Positions 43,523 to 54,190 of a stretch of DNA of 64,000 bases are shown piece after piece. The number at the start of each line of letters is the position of its first letter. The stretch's first letter is position 1. The notes beneath the pieces were generated by a model. It saw only the letters and a program-made list of their open reading frames with translations, had not been told where the DNA came from and made no database searches. The stretch is from NCBI RefSeq assembly GCF_000568405.1, contig NZ_ARZY01000018.1, positions 1 through 64,000 on the forward strand, in the 5' to 3' direction. The DNA comes from Catenovulum agarivorans DS-2 (GTDB lineage Bacteria; Pseudomonadota; Gammaproteobacteria; Enterobacterales; Alteromonadaceae). The position numbers and the translations under genes are program-made.

Positions 43523-45454
43523 ATGGGCAAAATCATCGGTATTGACTTAGGTACTACCAATTCATGTGTTGCTGTTTTAGACGGCGACAAAGCAAAAGTT
43601 ATTGAAAATGCAGAGGGTGATCGCACAACTCCTTCAATTATTGCATATACAGAAGATGGCGAAACTTTAGTAGGTCAGCCTGCTAAGCGCCAAGCTGTAA
43701 CGAATCCTCAAAATACGTTATTCGCGATTAAGCGTCTAATTGGTCGCCGTTTTACAGATAAAGAAGTGCAACGCGACGTAGATATTATGCCATTCAAAAT
43801 TACTCAAGCAGACAATGGTGATGCTTGGGTTGAGGTGAAAGGCGAGAAAATGGCACCACCTCAGGTTTCTGCAGAAGTTTTGAAAAAAATGAAAAAAACT
43901 GCAGAAGACTATTTAGGTGAAAAAGTAACTGGTGCAGTAATCACTGTTCCTGCTTACTTTAATGATGCACAACGCCAAGCAACTAAAGATGCTGGTCGAA
44001 TTGCAGGTTTAGAAGTTAAGCGTATTATCAACGAACCAACTGCTGCTGCGTTAGCGTACGGCATGGACAAAAAGTCTGGCGATAACGTTATTGCTGTATA
44101 CGATTTAGGTGGTGGTACGTTTGATATTTCAATCATCGAAATTGACGAAGTAGACGGCGAGCATACGTTCGAAGTATTAGCGACTAATGGTGATACTCAT
44201 TTAGGTGGTGAAGACTTTGATAATCGCTTAATTAACTACTTAGTTGATCAGTTTAAAGCTGACCAAGGTTTTGATTTACGCAAAGACCCATTAGCTATGC
44301 AGCGTTTAAAAGAAGCTGCTGAAAAAGCTAAAATTGAGTTGTCTTCTGCGCAACAAACTGAAGTGAACTTGCCATACATTACAGCTGATGCATCAGGTCC
44401 TAAGCATTTAAATATTAAAGTAACTCGTTCCAAATTAGAGTCTTTAGTTGAAGATATGGTTAAAGCATCATTAGAGCCAGTTAAGCAAGCACTTAAAGAT
44501 GCAGACTTATCTGTAAGCGACGTAAATGACGTGATTCTAGTGGGTGGTCAAACACGTATGCCACTAGTTCAAAAAACGGTTACTGAGTTCTTCGGTAAAG
44601 AACCTCGTAAAGACGTTAACCCTGATGAAGCTGTTGCCGTAGGTGCTGCTGTCCAAGGTGGTGTGCTTTCTGGTGATGTTACTGACGTATTATTGTTAGA
44701 CGTAACGCCATTGTCTCTAGGTATTGAGACTATGGGTGGTGTGATGACAGCGTTAATCGAGAAAAACACGACTATCCCAACTAAGAAGTCGCAAACTTTC
44801 TCAACTGCTGATGATAATCAATCTGCGGTAACGGTTCACGTTATCCAAGGTGAGCGTAAACAAGCGAGTGCGAACAAATCTCTAGGTCAATTTAACTTAG
44901 AAGGTATTCGTCCTGCACCACGTGGCGTACCACAAATTGAAGTTACATTTGATATTGATGCGGATGGTATCTTACACGTATCTGCTAAAGATAAAGATAC
45001 TGGTACAGAGCAGAAGATTACCATTAAAGCTTCTTCTGGTTTATCAGATGAAGAAGTGGAAAAGATGGTACGAGAAGCAGAAGCTAATGCCGATGCTGAT
45101 AAGAAATTTGAAGAGTTAGTGCAAGCTCGTAACCAAGCTGACGGTTTAGTGCATGCAACTAAGAAACAAGTTGAAGAAGCGGGTGCAGAATTAGCTGCTA
45201 ATGATAAAGAAGCTATTGAATCAGCTATTGCTGATTTAGAAACTGCGCTTAAAGGTTCAGACAAAGATGAGATTGACGCTAAGTCGCAAGCTTTAGTTCA
45301 GGCTTCGCAAAAATTAGTTGAAATTGCACAAGCAAAAGCGCAAGCACAGGGCGGTGATGCAGGTGCTCAAGCTGGAGCAGAGCAACCACAATCTCAAGCA
45401 GCAGATGATGTTGTTGATGCTGAATTTGAAGAAGTTAAAGACGATAACAAGTAA
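43523..45454 (+). CDS. dnaK: Chaperone DnaK (Hsp70)
   Basis: 643 residues. [65 protein letters not shown] and the C-terminal EEVKDD are the standard Hsp70 features. ATP-driven chaperone that works with DnaJ and GrpE. Upstream GGAG. grpE is not in this window. Confidence 0.98.
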   Translation: MGKIIGIDLGTTNSCVAVLDGDKAKVIENAEGDRTTPSIIAYTEDGETLVGQPAKRQAVTNPQNTLFAIKRLIGRRFTDKEVQRDVDIMPFKITQADNGDAWVEVKGEKMAPPQVSAEVLKKMKKTAEDYLGEKVTGAVITVPAYFNDAQRQATKDAGRIAGLEVKRIINEPTAAALAYGMDKKSGDNVIAVYDLGGGTFDISIIEIDEVDGEHTFEVLATNGDTHLGGEDFDNRLINYLVDQFKADQGFDLRKDPLAMQRLKEAAEKAKIELSSAQQTEVNLPYITADASGPKHLNIKVTRSKLESLVEDMVKASLEPVKQALKDADLSVSDVNDVILVGGQTRMPLVQKTVTEFFGKEPRKDVNPDEAVAVGAAVQGGVLSGDVTDVLLLDVTPLSLGIETMGGVMTALIEKNTTIPTKKSQTFSTADDNQSAVTVHVIQGERKQASANKSLGQFNLEGIRPAPRGVPQIEVTFDIDADGILHVSAKDKDTGTEQKITIKASSGLSDEEVEKMVREAEANADADKKFEELVQARNQADGLVHATKKQVEEAGAELAANDKEAIESAIADLETALKGSDKDEIDAKSQALVQASQKLVEIAQAKAQAQGGDAGAQAGAEQPQSQAADDVVDAEFEEVKDDNK

Positions 45455-45478
45455 TTTGTAGTCGAGTCTTTACGTATG

Positions 45479-45503
45479 GAAACGGGTGCATGCACCCGTT
45501 TTG
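45479..45503 (+). terminator. Hairpin between dnaK and dnaJ
   Basis: AAACGGGTGCA / TGCACCCGTTT is an 11-bp perfect palindrome followed by TGTAC. It likely reduces read-through into dnaJ or protects the dnaK mRNA. Confidence 0.65.
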
Positions 45504-45538
45504 TACGTTTAGCCGTAAACATAACCTAGGCGAGATAT

Positions 45539-46663
45539 ATGTCTAAACGCGATTATTATGAAGTTCTGGGACTAGAAAGAAGTGCCAGCGAAAGAGATAT
45601 CAAAAAAGCCTACAAGCGCTTGGCGATGAAATATCACCCAGACAGAACAAAGGGTGATAAAGATTTTGAAGAAAAATTTAGAGAAATTAAAGAAGCGTAT
45701 GAAGTTTTAACTAACGCCGAATTAAAAGCCCGTTATGATCAATATGGTCATGCAGGTGTGGATCCGCAAATGGGCGGTGGTGGCGGTGGCCATCAGGACT
45801 TTTCTGATATCTTTGGCGATGTTTTTGGCGACATATTTGGCGGTGGTGGCCGCAGACAGTCTAGAGCGCAACGAGGTTCAGACTTAAGATATAACTTAGA
45901 ACTTAGCCTTGAAGAAGCTGTTAAAGGCAAAAACGTCGAAATTAAAGTACCAACTTGGGTTAGTTGTGAGACGTGCGATGGTTCGGGTGCAAAACCGGGT
46001 AGCAAACCACAAGTTTGTTCTACTTGTCATGGCCAAGGCCAAGTACAAATGCGCCAGGGCTTCTTTGCGGTACAACAGACTTGTCCGACATGTCATGGCC
46101 AAGGCAAAATTATTAGTGATCCTTGTAGTAGCTGTGGTGGACAAGGTCGAGTTCAGAAGAATAAAACCTTATCGGTTAAAATTCCAGCTGGAGTGGATAC
46201 TGGCGACAGAATTCGTTTAGCTGGTGAGGGTGAAGCTGGCGCTCATGGCGCACCAGCAGGTGATTTATATGTACAAGTACATGTAAAAGAACATGCTATC
46301 TTCGAGCGTGATGGCAGTAATTTATATTGTGAAGTGCCAATTGGCTTTGCGACTGCTGCATTAGGCGGTGAAATACACGTACCAACTTTAGATGGTAAAG
46401 TTAAACTGAAAATACCATCAGAAACGCAGACAGGCCGCATGTTTAGAATGCGTGGTAAAGGTGTGCGTTCTGTTAGAGGTGGTATTGAAGGCGATTTAAT
46501 TTGTAAAGTTGTGGTAGAAACACCAGTTAACCTAACCGATTCACAAAAAGAGCTACTTCGCCAACTAGACAGTGAAATGGAAGAGGGCAGTGCCAAGCAT
46601 AGACCAAAAGAAACTGGATTTTTTGACGGAGTGAAGCGATTCTTTGACGACCTTCGCAGTTAA
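45539..46663 (+). CDS. dnaJ: Chaperone DnaJ (Hsp40)
   Basis: 374 residues, full length. The J-domain (residues 1-70) has HPD in KYHPDRTKG; a Gly-rich stretch (75-105, FGGGGRRQS) precedes four CXXCXGXG zinc modules at 145-205 and the C-terminal substrate domain. It loads unfolded proteins on DnaK. It lies 84 bp after dnaK. Confidence 0.98.
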   Translation: MSKRDYYEVLGLERSASERDIKKAYKRLAMKYHPDRTKGDKDFEEKFREIKEAYEVLTNAELKARYDQYGHAGVDPQMGGGGGGHQDFSDIFGDVFGDIFGGGGRRQSRAQRGSDLRYNLELSLEEAVKGKNVEIKVPTWVSCETCDGSGAKPGSKPQVCSTCHGQGQVQMRQGFFAVQQTCPTCHGQGKIISDPCSSCGGQGRVQKNKTLSVKIPAGVDTGDRIRLAGEGEAGAHGAPAGDLYVQVHVKEHAIFERDGSNLYCEVPIGFATAALGGEIHVPTLDGKVKLKIPSETQTGRMFRMRGKGVRSVRGGIEGDLICKVVVETPVNLTDSQKELLRQLDSEMEEGSAKHRPKETGFFDGVKRFFDDLRS

Positions 46664-46676
46664 ATTGTTTATGATT

Positions 46677-46703
46677 AAAGCCACTTTTTAGTGGCTTTTT
46701 TAT
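46677..46703 (+). terminator. Terminator of the dnaK-dnaJ operon
   Basis: AAAGCCACT / AGTGGCTTT stem with TTTT loop, followed by TTTTTTAT. Confidence 0.88.
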
Positions 46704-46795
46704 TTACATCTATCCAAGGGACAGTTGGCCCTTGATCTACAAACTTTGCTAGAATACAAAAAGTAACTCTCTTCAGCTATTAAGGGAAATTTTAA

Positions 46796-47578
46796 ATGAA
46801 ATTTGTTCGCTTGTTATCTTTGTGCCTGATTACCACTGTGTTATTTAGTTGTGCTAAATCACCAACTGGGCGTAGCCAATTTATCATGTTTGATGCTGAC
46901 AAAATGTCGAAAATGGGGATTGATAGTTTTGAAGCCATCAAGCAAGAGCAAAAAATTTCTACCGATAAACAAACCAATCAATATGTCGACTGCGTTGCTG
47001 ACGCTATCATTCGTGTTTTACCATCTGACTGGCAGCATGGGTGGGAAGTGGTTGTATTTGAAAGCGAGCAAGTAAATGCATTTGCATTACCAGGACGAAA
47101 AATCGGTGTATATACCGGCATATTGGGAGTCGCAGAGAATGCTGACCAATTGGCCGCTATTATGGGACATGAGGTAGGGCATGTTATAGCAAATCATGGC
47201 GGTGAGCGAGTTTCTCAAAATACCGCTGCAAATGTGGTGCTGCAAGGTGCGGCTGTTATGACACAAGGCTCAGAATACCAACAAGCGACTATGTCAGTGT
47301 TGGGCTTAGGTGCACAATACGGAGTTTTATTACCTTATAGTCGTACTCATGAGTCAGAGGCCGATGTTATTGGTTTGAAGTACATGATTGAAGCTGGCTT
47401 TAAGCCAGAAGCATCAATGAAGCTTTGGGAGAATATGAATAAGTTGGGTGGCAATAAGCCAATGGAGATTTTATCTACGCACCCTGCACCAGAAACACGA
47501 ATTGATAACCTAGCTGAGCATATTCAGAAGTTCCGTAGCAATGGTGTAAAGCCTTTGCATGCAAGACCAAGCTGTTAG
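46796..47578 (+). CDS. M48 family lipoprotein metalloprotease (LoiP/YggG-like)
   Basis: 260 residues. A lipoprotein signal ends LFSC (Cys19), so the mature protein is anchored to the outer membrane. The zinc site HEVGH (IMGHEVGHVIANHG) and the second ligand in ESEADVIGLKYM are intact. LoiP degrades damaged outer-membrane proteins. Adjacent genes do not form an obvious operon with it. Confidence 0.9.
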   Translation: MKFVRLLSLCLITTVLFSCAKSPTGRSQFIMFDADKMSKMGIDSFEAIKQEQKISTDKQTNQYVDCVADAIIRVLPSDWQHGWEVVVFESEQVNAFALPGRKIGVYTGILGVAENADQLAAIMGHEVGHVIANHGGERVSQNTAANVVLQGAAVMTQGSEYQQATMSVLGLGAQYGVLLPYSRTHESEADVIGLKYMIEAGFKPEASMKLWENMNKLGGNKPMEILSTHPAPETRIDNLAEHIQKFRSNGVKPLHARPSC

Positions 47579-47582
47579 TGAT

Positions 47583-48017
47583 ATGCTCAATAGCAGTCGA
47601 ACATATAAATTAATTCGCATTGTAACTTGGTCGGTTGGCATAACGTCACTGGCCATTTTTTACGTATGGTTTGAGTATTTACGTCCGTCAACTGTGGCTG
47701 ACTTAAACCAAGGTATGGTTGAATCTAGCTTTAATCCTTTTGTATGGGCAAAAGGCCGTGCCGACTATTCAACAACAAATCCAAGACAAGCCTTGTATAT
47801 AGATGTGTTGCGCAACCACATTGCAACTGGTTTGAGCGTAGAGCAAGTCGAAGCAAAATTGGGTTTGCCAGATTCTACCTCACAGCCCAGACAGCACAAT
47901 TACCTACTGTCTTTTGATATAAATACAGGCATATACCAGTATTTAGTGATTCAGTTCGATGCGAATCAAAAAGTTGTTTTGTATTATCGCTATGAGGTCA
48001 ATCACGCAATAAAGTAA
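47583..48017 (+). CDS. Inner-membrane anchored protein, BamE/SmpA-like fold suspected
   Basis: 144 residues from the ATG at 47583, four bases after the upstream stop; an in-frame ATG at 47559 would overlap it. One membrane span (VTWSVGITSLAIFYVWFEYL) precedes a domain with ATGLSVEQVEAKLGLPDSTS, a segment reminiscent of the SmpA/OmlA repeat. Similarity is weak and from reading. Its end overlaps the convergent M16 gene by 20 bases. Confidence 0.55.
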   Translation: MLNSSRTYKLIRIVTWSVGITSLAIFYVWFEYLRPSTVADLNQGMVESSFNPFVWAKGRADYSTTNPRQALYIDVLRNHIATGLSVEQVEAKLGLPDSTSQPRQHNYLLSFDINTGIYQYLVIQFDANQKVVLYYRYEVNHAIK

Positions 48018-50796
48018 TGGCGCTGATGTTCGATTGCAGTGCTTTTCTGATTACTTTTGCTGAACCTTTAATCAATATTGCAGAGTCATTGCGCACGCCA
48101 TCATTTTGTTTTGAAGCGGTTAAGTTCACCATGCCTCTTTCTCCGCCTGGTGCAAAGAGCTCTGACATTTCTTCCAATACGTCATCAAATGTTAAAGATT
48201 CAATCCACTGGCATATTTCTCGAGTGCGCCTAAAACTGTGATCTTTTAAACCGATAGACATCCAAAGTCTCTGAGCGCTTGCTCGCAAACTATTATCTTT
48301 TTCGTTTAACTGGTGGATTAAACCTTTCTGGATGTTTTGCCACTGATCTTCGTCTAACTGGCTTAGATAAGACGGTATTGACTGATAAAAATGTTCTAGT
48401 TGTTCTAATATGCTTGTTTCATTATGGTTGTCTGACTGAACATAAATGACAACGCCAGGCACAATGTTAATTGGAAAATAAGCACTACCAACTAAATAGC
48501 CCAATTGCTTTTGTTTTCTAAGGTCATGAAACACAATCGGTGACAATAATTGGTTAATCAGCATAAAGCAGGCTGTGGCTTTGGCGGAACTATCGTTTGC
48601 TTGAAAGTAATGAACTACAGCTGTGTCTTTGTTGTCAATCGGCAAGGTTAGGTGGCAATCAAATTTGTGTTCATTTAGCTGAAACACTTTGCGCGCCACT
48701 TCGGCAGAAGGTTTACTGCGCTGAAATATTATTTTTTTGATGCCTTCACCTAACTGCAGTGCTTGGGTTAAATCCCAATCACCATAAGCAAAAGCCTCTA
48801 CATTCACTCTGTCAAACAACTGCACACTAAATTCGGCGTATTCACCATATTCAATGTCTTTTAATTGTTCTACCAACGACTCAGCAGGATATTGGTTGTT
48901 TTGCAAGCTTTGTGTGAGCAGGTTAAATGCTTGATTAGCTGGTTTGATTTTGCTTTGGTTGTACCATGCATTTAATAATTTAATTTTAGTTTGATTAAAA
49001 TCTCGCTCGGTCACAGCACGCAGTCGAAGTTGACCGAGTAAATTTAGTACAAACTTTTGTTGTTTTTCAGAGTAGCCTTGGACATGCAATGTTAAGCCGC
49101 CTTGGTGAGGCGTAATGGTATAGCTCAAACCGGCTGTTTCTGCTTGATAATTCTCACCGAGGATATTGTCCAACACCAGTTCAACATAAAGTCGAGTGAG
49201 TGCCTGCTTTTTTGCACTACCTTGGCTATTGGGTAAATCTAACCCTATGTACACATGAGCGTGTGGTAATTTAAACACTTGGTCTTGTTTAAACCACAAG
49301 GTCATGCCTTTATCATTAATTATCTTCTGTGGGGTTGAGTCTATGTGTGAAGATTCAAGGGCCGTTGTACGCTCAGGAATATAAGGGTTTGGTGTTGGTA
49401 AAGTTAAACTGGTTAATTGATACGACTTTAATTGGGCCTGACGGTCAGACGAAATTTTTTCAGTTCGGTATGGCGCTTGGTACCATTGAGATAAATAATC
49501 GAAAGAGTGGTTTGGGTTTAATATAACCAATCTTAATTTTGAAGGGCAGAAGCAGGCTAATGCTTGATTTAGCCAGTCAGTATTGATGCCCGTCATGATA
49601 AAGTCACCAGATATTACGTCTTCAGCATCGTACACTTGAAGTTTTAGTGCAAGCTCGGCAACCCACTCAATGGTTTTCTTGGGTTCAAGATGCTCAAATG
49701 CTAACTGGTTCATCTTTGCTTTTTCAGCATAAATATATTCTACAAAGTCCGTTGTTTTTAACGCATTTAGGTAAGAAAAGATCACCTCAGAGATTTTTTT
49801 TGTGCACTCAACACCAGCCGGTGTCAGCTGTAAGCTAATGTTAAAGTCAATTGTTTGACCGTCGTCTATACCGCAACCAGCGGTTAAATTAACAATCAGC
49901 CCTTGTGACTTCAACAACGCAAATAAACTACCATGGCTTTCGTCACCTAAAATTGCTGACAAATAATGAACTGTTTTACTTTTGTAATCAGCCCCTTCAC
50001 TTGGGAGTACAAAGGTGTAAATGGCTCTATATATCTGCTTAAGTGGTTTGACTTGAATGGTCAGTGCAAGATCTTGCGGTCGATACAAAGGTGGATAGTC
50101 AATTCTGTTGCGACTGGTTGTTGGGATCTGTGCAAAATATTGTTGAGCTTGCTGTTCGACAACTTCGGCTGCAAATGGAGAGGCAATTACTAGCTTCATT
50201 TTATCGGCGCTAAAACAATGATTAAAATGTTGCATTAAAGCGTCTTTGAGGGCGTTTAGATCTGAAGTTAAAAACGTTTGTTTGTTGCCGACACTAAATT
50301 TGCTAAATGGATGTTCTGGATTGCTAGTTTCTTTATGTACTTCATTGAGTCTACGTAATTCATCACGAACTTTTAATTTAAACTCCGCATCAATCGCATT
50401 TACTTCTTTTTCGAGTTTATTCAGCGCAAATTCAGGACAAATAAAAAATTGACTAAATTGATGTAGACTATTTTCAAAGGCACTTGCATGAGCATCATAA
50501 TAGAAGTTCATTAATTCGCCACTTGTCCAAGCGTTTGCTTTACCGCCATATTGAGCAAGCATTTGACTGAAGTCTACTTGTTCGCTTGGAAAGGTTTGTG
50601 TGCCTTGAAATAGCATGTGTTCTAATAAATGAGTGAGCCCAGGGTATTCTTTAGGGTCGTCAAATTGGCCAGCGGCAATCGACATTGCAGCGGCAATCCG
50701 ATTACTGTTTGGTACATGGACATGTAAAAGAGGTAAGCCGTTTGCAAGTGTGAACATTTGATACTGATAGGTATCTTGTTTACCTGTTTTAATCAC
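47998..50796 (-). CDS. Insulinase-family (M16) protease
   Basis: 932 residues, size of pitrilysin (protease III). The inverted zinc motif HLLEH in LTHLLEHMLFQGT and the downstream Glu in EKEVNAIDAEFK are present in the first M16 domain; the other three domains are inactive as usual. There is no convincing signal peptide, so cytoplasmic or unconventional location is likely. E. coli ptrA is periplasmic, so this may be a distinct Alteromonadales form. Confidence 0.9.
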   Translation of the reverse strand: MIKTGKQDTYQYQMFTLANGLPLLHVHVPNSNRIAAAMSIAAGQFDDPKEYPGLTHLLEHMLFQGTQTFPSEQVDFSQMLAQYGGKANAWTSGELMNFYYDAHASAFENSLHQFSQFFICPEFALNKLEKEVNAIDAEFKLKVRDELRRLNEVHKETSNPEHPFSKFSVGNKQTFLTSDLNALKDALMQHFNHCFSADKMKLVIASPFAAEVVEQQAQQYFAQIPTTSRNRIDYPPLYRPQDLALTIQVKPLKQIYRAIYTFVLPSEGADYKSKTVHYLSAILGDESHGSLFALLKSQGLIVNLTAGCGIDDGQTIDFNISLQLTPAGVECTKKISEVIFSYLNALKTTDFVEYIYAEKAKMNQLAFEHLEPKKTIEWVAELALKLQVYDAEDVISGDFIMTGINTDWLNQALACFCPSKLRLVILNPNHSFDYLSQWYQAPYRTEKISSDRQAQLKSYQLTSLTLPTPNPYIPERTTALESSHIDSTPQKIINDKGMTLWFKQDQVFKLPHAHVYIGLDLPNSQGSAKKQALTRLYVELVLDNILGENYQAETAGLSYTITPHQGGLTLHVQGYSEKQQKFVLNLLGQLRLRAVTERDFNQTKIKLLNAWYNQSKIKPANQAFNLLTQSLQNNQYPAESLVEQLKDIEYGEYAEFSVQLFDRVNVEAFAYGDWDLTQALQLGEGIKKIIFQRSKPSAEVARKVFQLNEHKFDCHLTLPIDNKDTAVVHYFQANDSSAKATACFMLINQLLSPIVFHDLRKQKQLGYLVGSAYFPINIVPGVVIYVQSDNHNETSILEQLEHFYQSIPSYLSQLDEDQWQNIQKGLIHQLNEKDNSLRASAQRLWMSIGLKDHSFRRTREICQWIESLTFDDVLEEMSELFAPGGERGMVNLTASKQNDGVRNDSAILIKGSAKVIRKALQSNISAITLLRD

Positions 50797-50845
50797 TATA
50801 GTAGCCCCGTGAAATACGCTGAAAATTTATCTCAAATAATAAAAC

Positions 50846-50896
50846 CATACCTAGGTATTATAAAAAAGTGTAATACGGACTACTCAGCTAGGTATG
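50846..50896. promoter_or_regulatory. Palindromic elements upstream of the M16 and sixA genes
   Basis: ATACCTAGGTAT (50847-50858) is a perfect 12-bp palindrome; CTAGGTATG recurs at 50888-50896, so the left half forms a 9-bp inverted repeat with it. They lie in the 290-bp gap 50797-51086 between divergent genes, which is otherwise AT-rich with no gene. Possible operator, no known protein. Confidence 0.4.
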
Positions 50897-51086
50897 TTAT
50901 TAAAATCCTGCTGTTTTTTATTGTAGCACCGAATTTTTCTTAAGTTTTACTATATTTTTTTATCTAACTGTTTTATTTTATCTACATAGCAGTTGTGTGT
51001 TGCAGATTGGTAATATACGTAAGTTGTATTAATTAGCAACCAGACTGACCCATGTTTGTATATGTTTTGGTCAGATAGAGTAGGGT

Positions 51087-51566
51087 ATGCAGTTATTTAT
51101 CGTTCGTCACGGGGAAGCTGACCTTATCGCATCGTCAGATAGCGTTCGCCAACTTAATGAAAATGGAGCACTTGAAAGTGCACAAATCGGTCAATGGATT
51201 GCGCATCAATGTAAGCAATTTGATTATGTATTGGTTAGCCCATACGACCGAGCAGTGCAAACTTGGCAAGCCATTGAAAAGCAAGGTATTGTTGCAAAAG
51301 AATTGCTTCAGTTGTCAGAGCTAGAGCCTGAAGCAGATGTGCAGAATTGTATCAATTTAATGCACGGTTATTGTTCTGAGGCTAATTCAGTATTGGTTGT
51401 GTCGCATTTGCCGCTTGTGTGCCATTTAGTCGATGGGTTAGTAGCGGAAACCTGCCCATTATTTGTTACAGGTGGCGCGGTTGAAATTGAATTGAATGAC
51501 AATCTGGTTAGAGGTCATTTAAAATCAGTGGTTTCACCCGACCAAGCTGTAAACTTGTGTGCTTAG
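51087..51566 (+). CDS. sixA: Phosphohistidine phosphatase SixA
   Basis: 159 residues. The histidine phosphatase signature MQLFIVRHGEAD and the second His in VVSHLPLV are present. SixA removes phosphate from HPt domains, and in E. coli from NPr. Its final bases overlap smrB on the other strand by four. Confidence 0.92.
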   Translation: MQLFIVRHGEADLIASSDSVRQLNENGALESAQIGQWIAHQCKQFDYVLVSPYDRAVQTWQAIEKQGIVAKELLQLSELEPEADVQNCINLMHGYCSEANSVLVVSHLPLVCHLVDGLVAETCPLFVTGGAVEIELNDNLVRGHLKSVVSPDQAVNLCA

Positions 51567-52087
51567 CTTAAATCTATCAGCACCAGTAAAGCGCCTTTTC
51601 CACCCCATTCTAAAGAAGCCTGGTGGATTGCCAATACGCTAGGGTGTTGCACTAGCCAAGCTGGTGTTTTTTGTTTGAGCACACCACTACCAAGCCCATG
51701 GACGATACAAACACATTCGACCTGCTGCTTGATCGCTTCTTTAATCAGCGCTGCAATTTCTATTTTAGCTTGTTGCTGAGTTAACCCGTGAAGATCCAAA
51801 ATTAGATCTGGGTAATAGTGACCTTTTCTAAGTTGTTTTGCCAAATCTTTGGCATGCCCTGGTTGTACATAACTAATGCTATTTGGATCAGAAAAATGAG
51901 GGGCGTATTGATCCGAAAAGTAAAAGTTAGCTTCTCGACTGGCGTTTTTCTGTTCTAAAACCAGTTTATCTTTTTTTACTTTTTTAGACGACAACACAAC
52001 CGTATCTTGTTTAAGCGGCTTTACTCCGCGCATTTGTTCAGCAAAGTTGTCGTTATCTTCTTCTGGGGAGTGTGATTTTTCCGTCAT
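51563..52087 (-). CDS. smrB: Endonuclease SmrB (Smr domain)
   Basis: 174 residues. The C-terminal Smr domain has DLHGLTQQQAKIEIA and the VHGLGSGVLK loop typical of SmrB, which cuts mRNA on collided ribosomes for rescue. The acidic N-terminus (SHSPEEDNDNF) is disordered. In Alteromonadales smrB lies beside prmB, divergent as here. Confidence 0.93.
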   Translation of the reverse strand: MTEKSHSPEEDNDNFAEQMRGVKPLKQDTVVLSSKKVKKDKLVLEQKNASREANFYFSDQYAPHFSDPNSISYVQPGHAKDLAKQLRKGHYYPDLILDLHGLTQQQAKIEIAALIKEAIKQQVECVCIVHGLGSGVLKQKTPAWLVQHPSVLAIHQASLEWGGKGALLVLIDLS

Positions 52088-52146
52088 AAAACAAAAATCT
52101 AGTGTACAATAGCGCGCTATTATTCATAAGTTAGTGCGTTATTTCA

Positions 52147-53076
52147 ATGTTAGAGTCTCAAGCGGCTGAACAAGCCTGTAAACAGTTGAATACAGTGTTC
52201 GATTTTGTCCGTTGGTTAGTGTCACAATTTAATCAGTCAGATGTTTATTTCGGCCATGGTACCGACAACCCATGGGACGAGGCATATAGCTTAGTATATC
52301 AAGCGATTGGGTTGCCTGTAGATCCAAAAGATAAAATAGATCAATGCAACTTAACCGATACTGAAAAACAAACGATCGTCGCTTGGGCCGAGCAGCGTAT
52401 TAATCAACAAGTACCGTTAGCCTATTTAACTAATACCGCGTGGTTTTGTGGTAAAGCATATTACGTAGACGAGCGCGTTTTGGTGCCTCGTTCCCCCATA
52501 GGTGAGCTGATTCAGAATCAATTTGATGGTCTTATTCCTCAAGCACCCCAACGAATTTTAGATTTGTGTACTGGCAGTGGTTGTATTGCTATTGCATGTG
52601 CATATGCTTTCCCGCAAGCTGAAGTAGACGCAGTTGATATCAGTTCAGATGCGCTTGAAGTCTGTGAAATGAATATTGAGCATCATGGCATGTGGCAGCA
52701 AGTTATACCGATTCAGTCTGACGTATTTAGTGGTGTTGCAGAACAAAAATATGATGTGATAGTTTCAAATCCACCCTATGTTGATGCTGAAGATATGGCC
52801 GATTTACCCAGCGAGTTTCACCATGAACCTGAACTCGGATTAGCTGCGGGGGTTGATGGCTTATCAATTGTAAACACTATATTAAGTGAAGCTGCTGAGC
52901 ATTTATCCGAAAATGGTGTACTAATTGTTGAAGTTGGAAATAGTCTAGTTCACATGGAACAAGCGTTTCCTGGTGTAGAATTTAATTGGATCGAATTTAA
53001 ACATGGTGGTATTGGGGTATTTATGTTTACCCGCAGTCAATTACTGCAGTATCGCGATGCATTTGTGCAAGAATAA
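52147..53076 (+). CDS. prmB: Ribosomal protein uL3 glutamine methyltransferase
   Basis: 309 residues. [18 protein letters not shown] (SAM site) and the catalytic NPPYVD are as in PrmB/HemK. It methylates Gln of ribosomal protein uL3. It is 14 bp before aroC, an order kept from E. coli through Alteromonas. Confidence 0.96.
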   Translation: MLESQAAEQACKQLNTVFDFVRWLVSQFNQSDVYFGHGTDNPWDEAYSLVYQAIGLPVDPKDKIDQCNLTDTEKQTIVAWAEQRINQQVPLAYLTNTAWFCGKAYYVDERVLVPRSPIGELIQNQFDGLIPQAPQRILDLCTGSGCIAIACAYAFPQAEVDAVDISSDALEVCEMNIEHHGMWQQVIPIQSDVFSGVAEQKYDVIVSNPPYVDAEDMADLPSEFHHEPELGLAAGVDGLSIVNTILSEAAEHLSENGVLIVEVGNSLVHMEQAFPGVEFNWIEFKHGGIGVFMFTRSQLLQYRDAFVQE

Positions 53077-53090
53077 AAACAGAGGTTAAG

Positions 53091-54185
53091 ATGTCTGGTA
53101 ACTCTATTGGTAAATTGTTTAGTGTTTCAACGTTTGGTGAAAGCCATGGTAAGGCTTTGGGCTGTATTGTTGATGGTTGCCCTCCAGGAATTGAGATTAC
53201 AGAAGAAGAGATTCAGTTAGAATTAGATCGCCGAAAGCCAGGTACTTCACGTTACACAACCCAAAGGCGTGAACCTGACCAAGTGCAAATTTTATCGGGG
53301 ATCTTTGAAGGTAAAACCACCGGCACTTCCATTGGTATGATAATTCAAAATACTGATCAGCGAAGTAAAGACTACTCAAATATTATGGATTTATTTCGCC
53401 CGGGCCATGCCGATTATACTTACCATCAAAAATACGGTATCAGAGATTATCGTGGTGGTGGCCGTTCTTCAGCTCGGGAAACTGCAATGCGCGTAGCTGC
53501 AGGGGCTGTTGCTAAAAAATACCTGTTGCAAAAGTTTGGTATTGAAGTACGCGGTTATTTGTCGCAATTGGGCCCAATCAAAGCTGAAAATCTTGATTGG
53601 TCACAAGTCAACCAAAATCCATTCTTTTTCCCAGACGAGTCTAAGTTAGATGATTTAGACCAATATATGCGTGATCTGAAAAAAGAAGGCGACTCAATTG
53701 GCGCTAAAGTAACCGTATGTGCATCCAATGTGCCTGTTGGTTTAGGTGAGCCAGTATTTGATAGATTGGATGCAGAAATCGCTCACTCGCTGATGAGTAT
53801 CAACGCTGTTAAAGGCGTTGAAATTGGCGCGGGGTTCGATTGTGTTGAGCAGAAAGGTTCGCAGCACAGAGATTTAATGACGCCAAATGGATTTACTTCA
53901 AACAATGCTGGTGGCATTTTAGGTGGCATTTCAACTGGCCAAGAAATCATTGCAAGTATTGCGTTAAAACCAACGTCTAGTATTTCCGTACCAGGCGAAT
54001 CTATTAACACGAAAGGCGAAACGGCTGAAGTGGTCACCAAGGGTCGCCACGATCCATGCGTTGGTATTCGTGCTGTCCCTATTGCTGAAGCAATGCTGGC
54101 ATTAACACTTATGGATCATGTTTTACGTCACCGCGCACAAAACATCGATGTGCAAACTGAGACTCCGGATATTGCACGTAAATAA
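53091..54185 (+). CDS. aroC: Chorismate synthase
   Basis: 364 residues. [40 protein letters not shown] and [17 protein letters not shown] are the three aroC signature blocks. It makes chorismate, the precursor used by the trp operon located further right. Confidence 0.97.
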   Translation: MSGNSIGKLFSVSTFGESHGKALGCIVDGCPPGIEITEEEIQLELDRRKPGTSRYTTQRREPDQVQILSGIFEGKTTGTSIGMIIQNTDQRSKDYSNIMDLFRPGHADYTYHQKYGIRDYRGGGRSSARETAMRVAAGAVAKKYLLQKFGIEVRGYLSQLGPIKAENLDWSQVNQNPFFFPDESKLDDLDQYMRDLKKEGDSIGAKVTVCASNVPVGLGEPVFDRLDAEIAHSLMSINAVKGVEIGAGFDCVEQKGSQHRDLMTPNGFTSNNAGGILGGISTGQEIIASIALKPTSSISVPGESINTKGETAEVVTKGRHDPCVGIRAVPIAEAMLALTLMDHVLRHRAQNIDVQTETPDIARK

Positions 54186-54190
54186 CTTTA

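Noticed and set aside
46796-50796. A proteolysis operon of M48 and M16 genes
   Set aside because: The two protease genes are convergent and separately transcribed.
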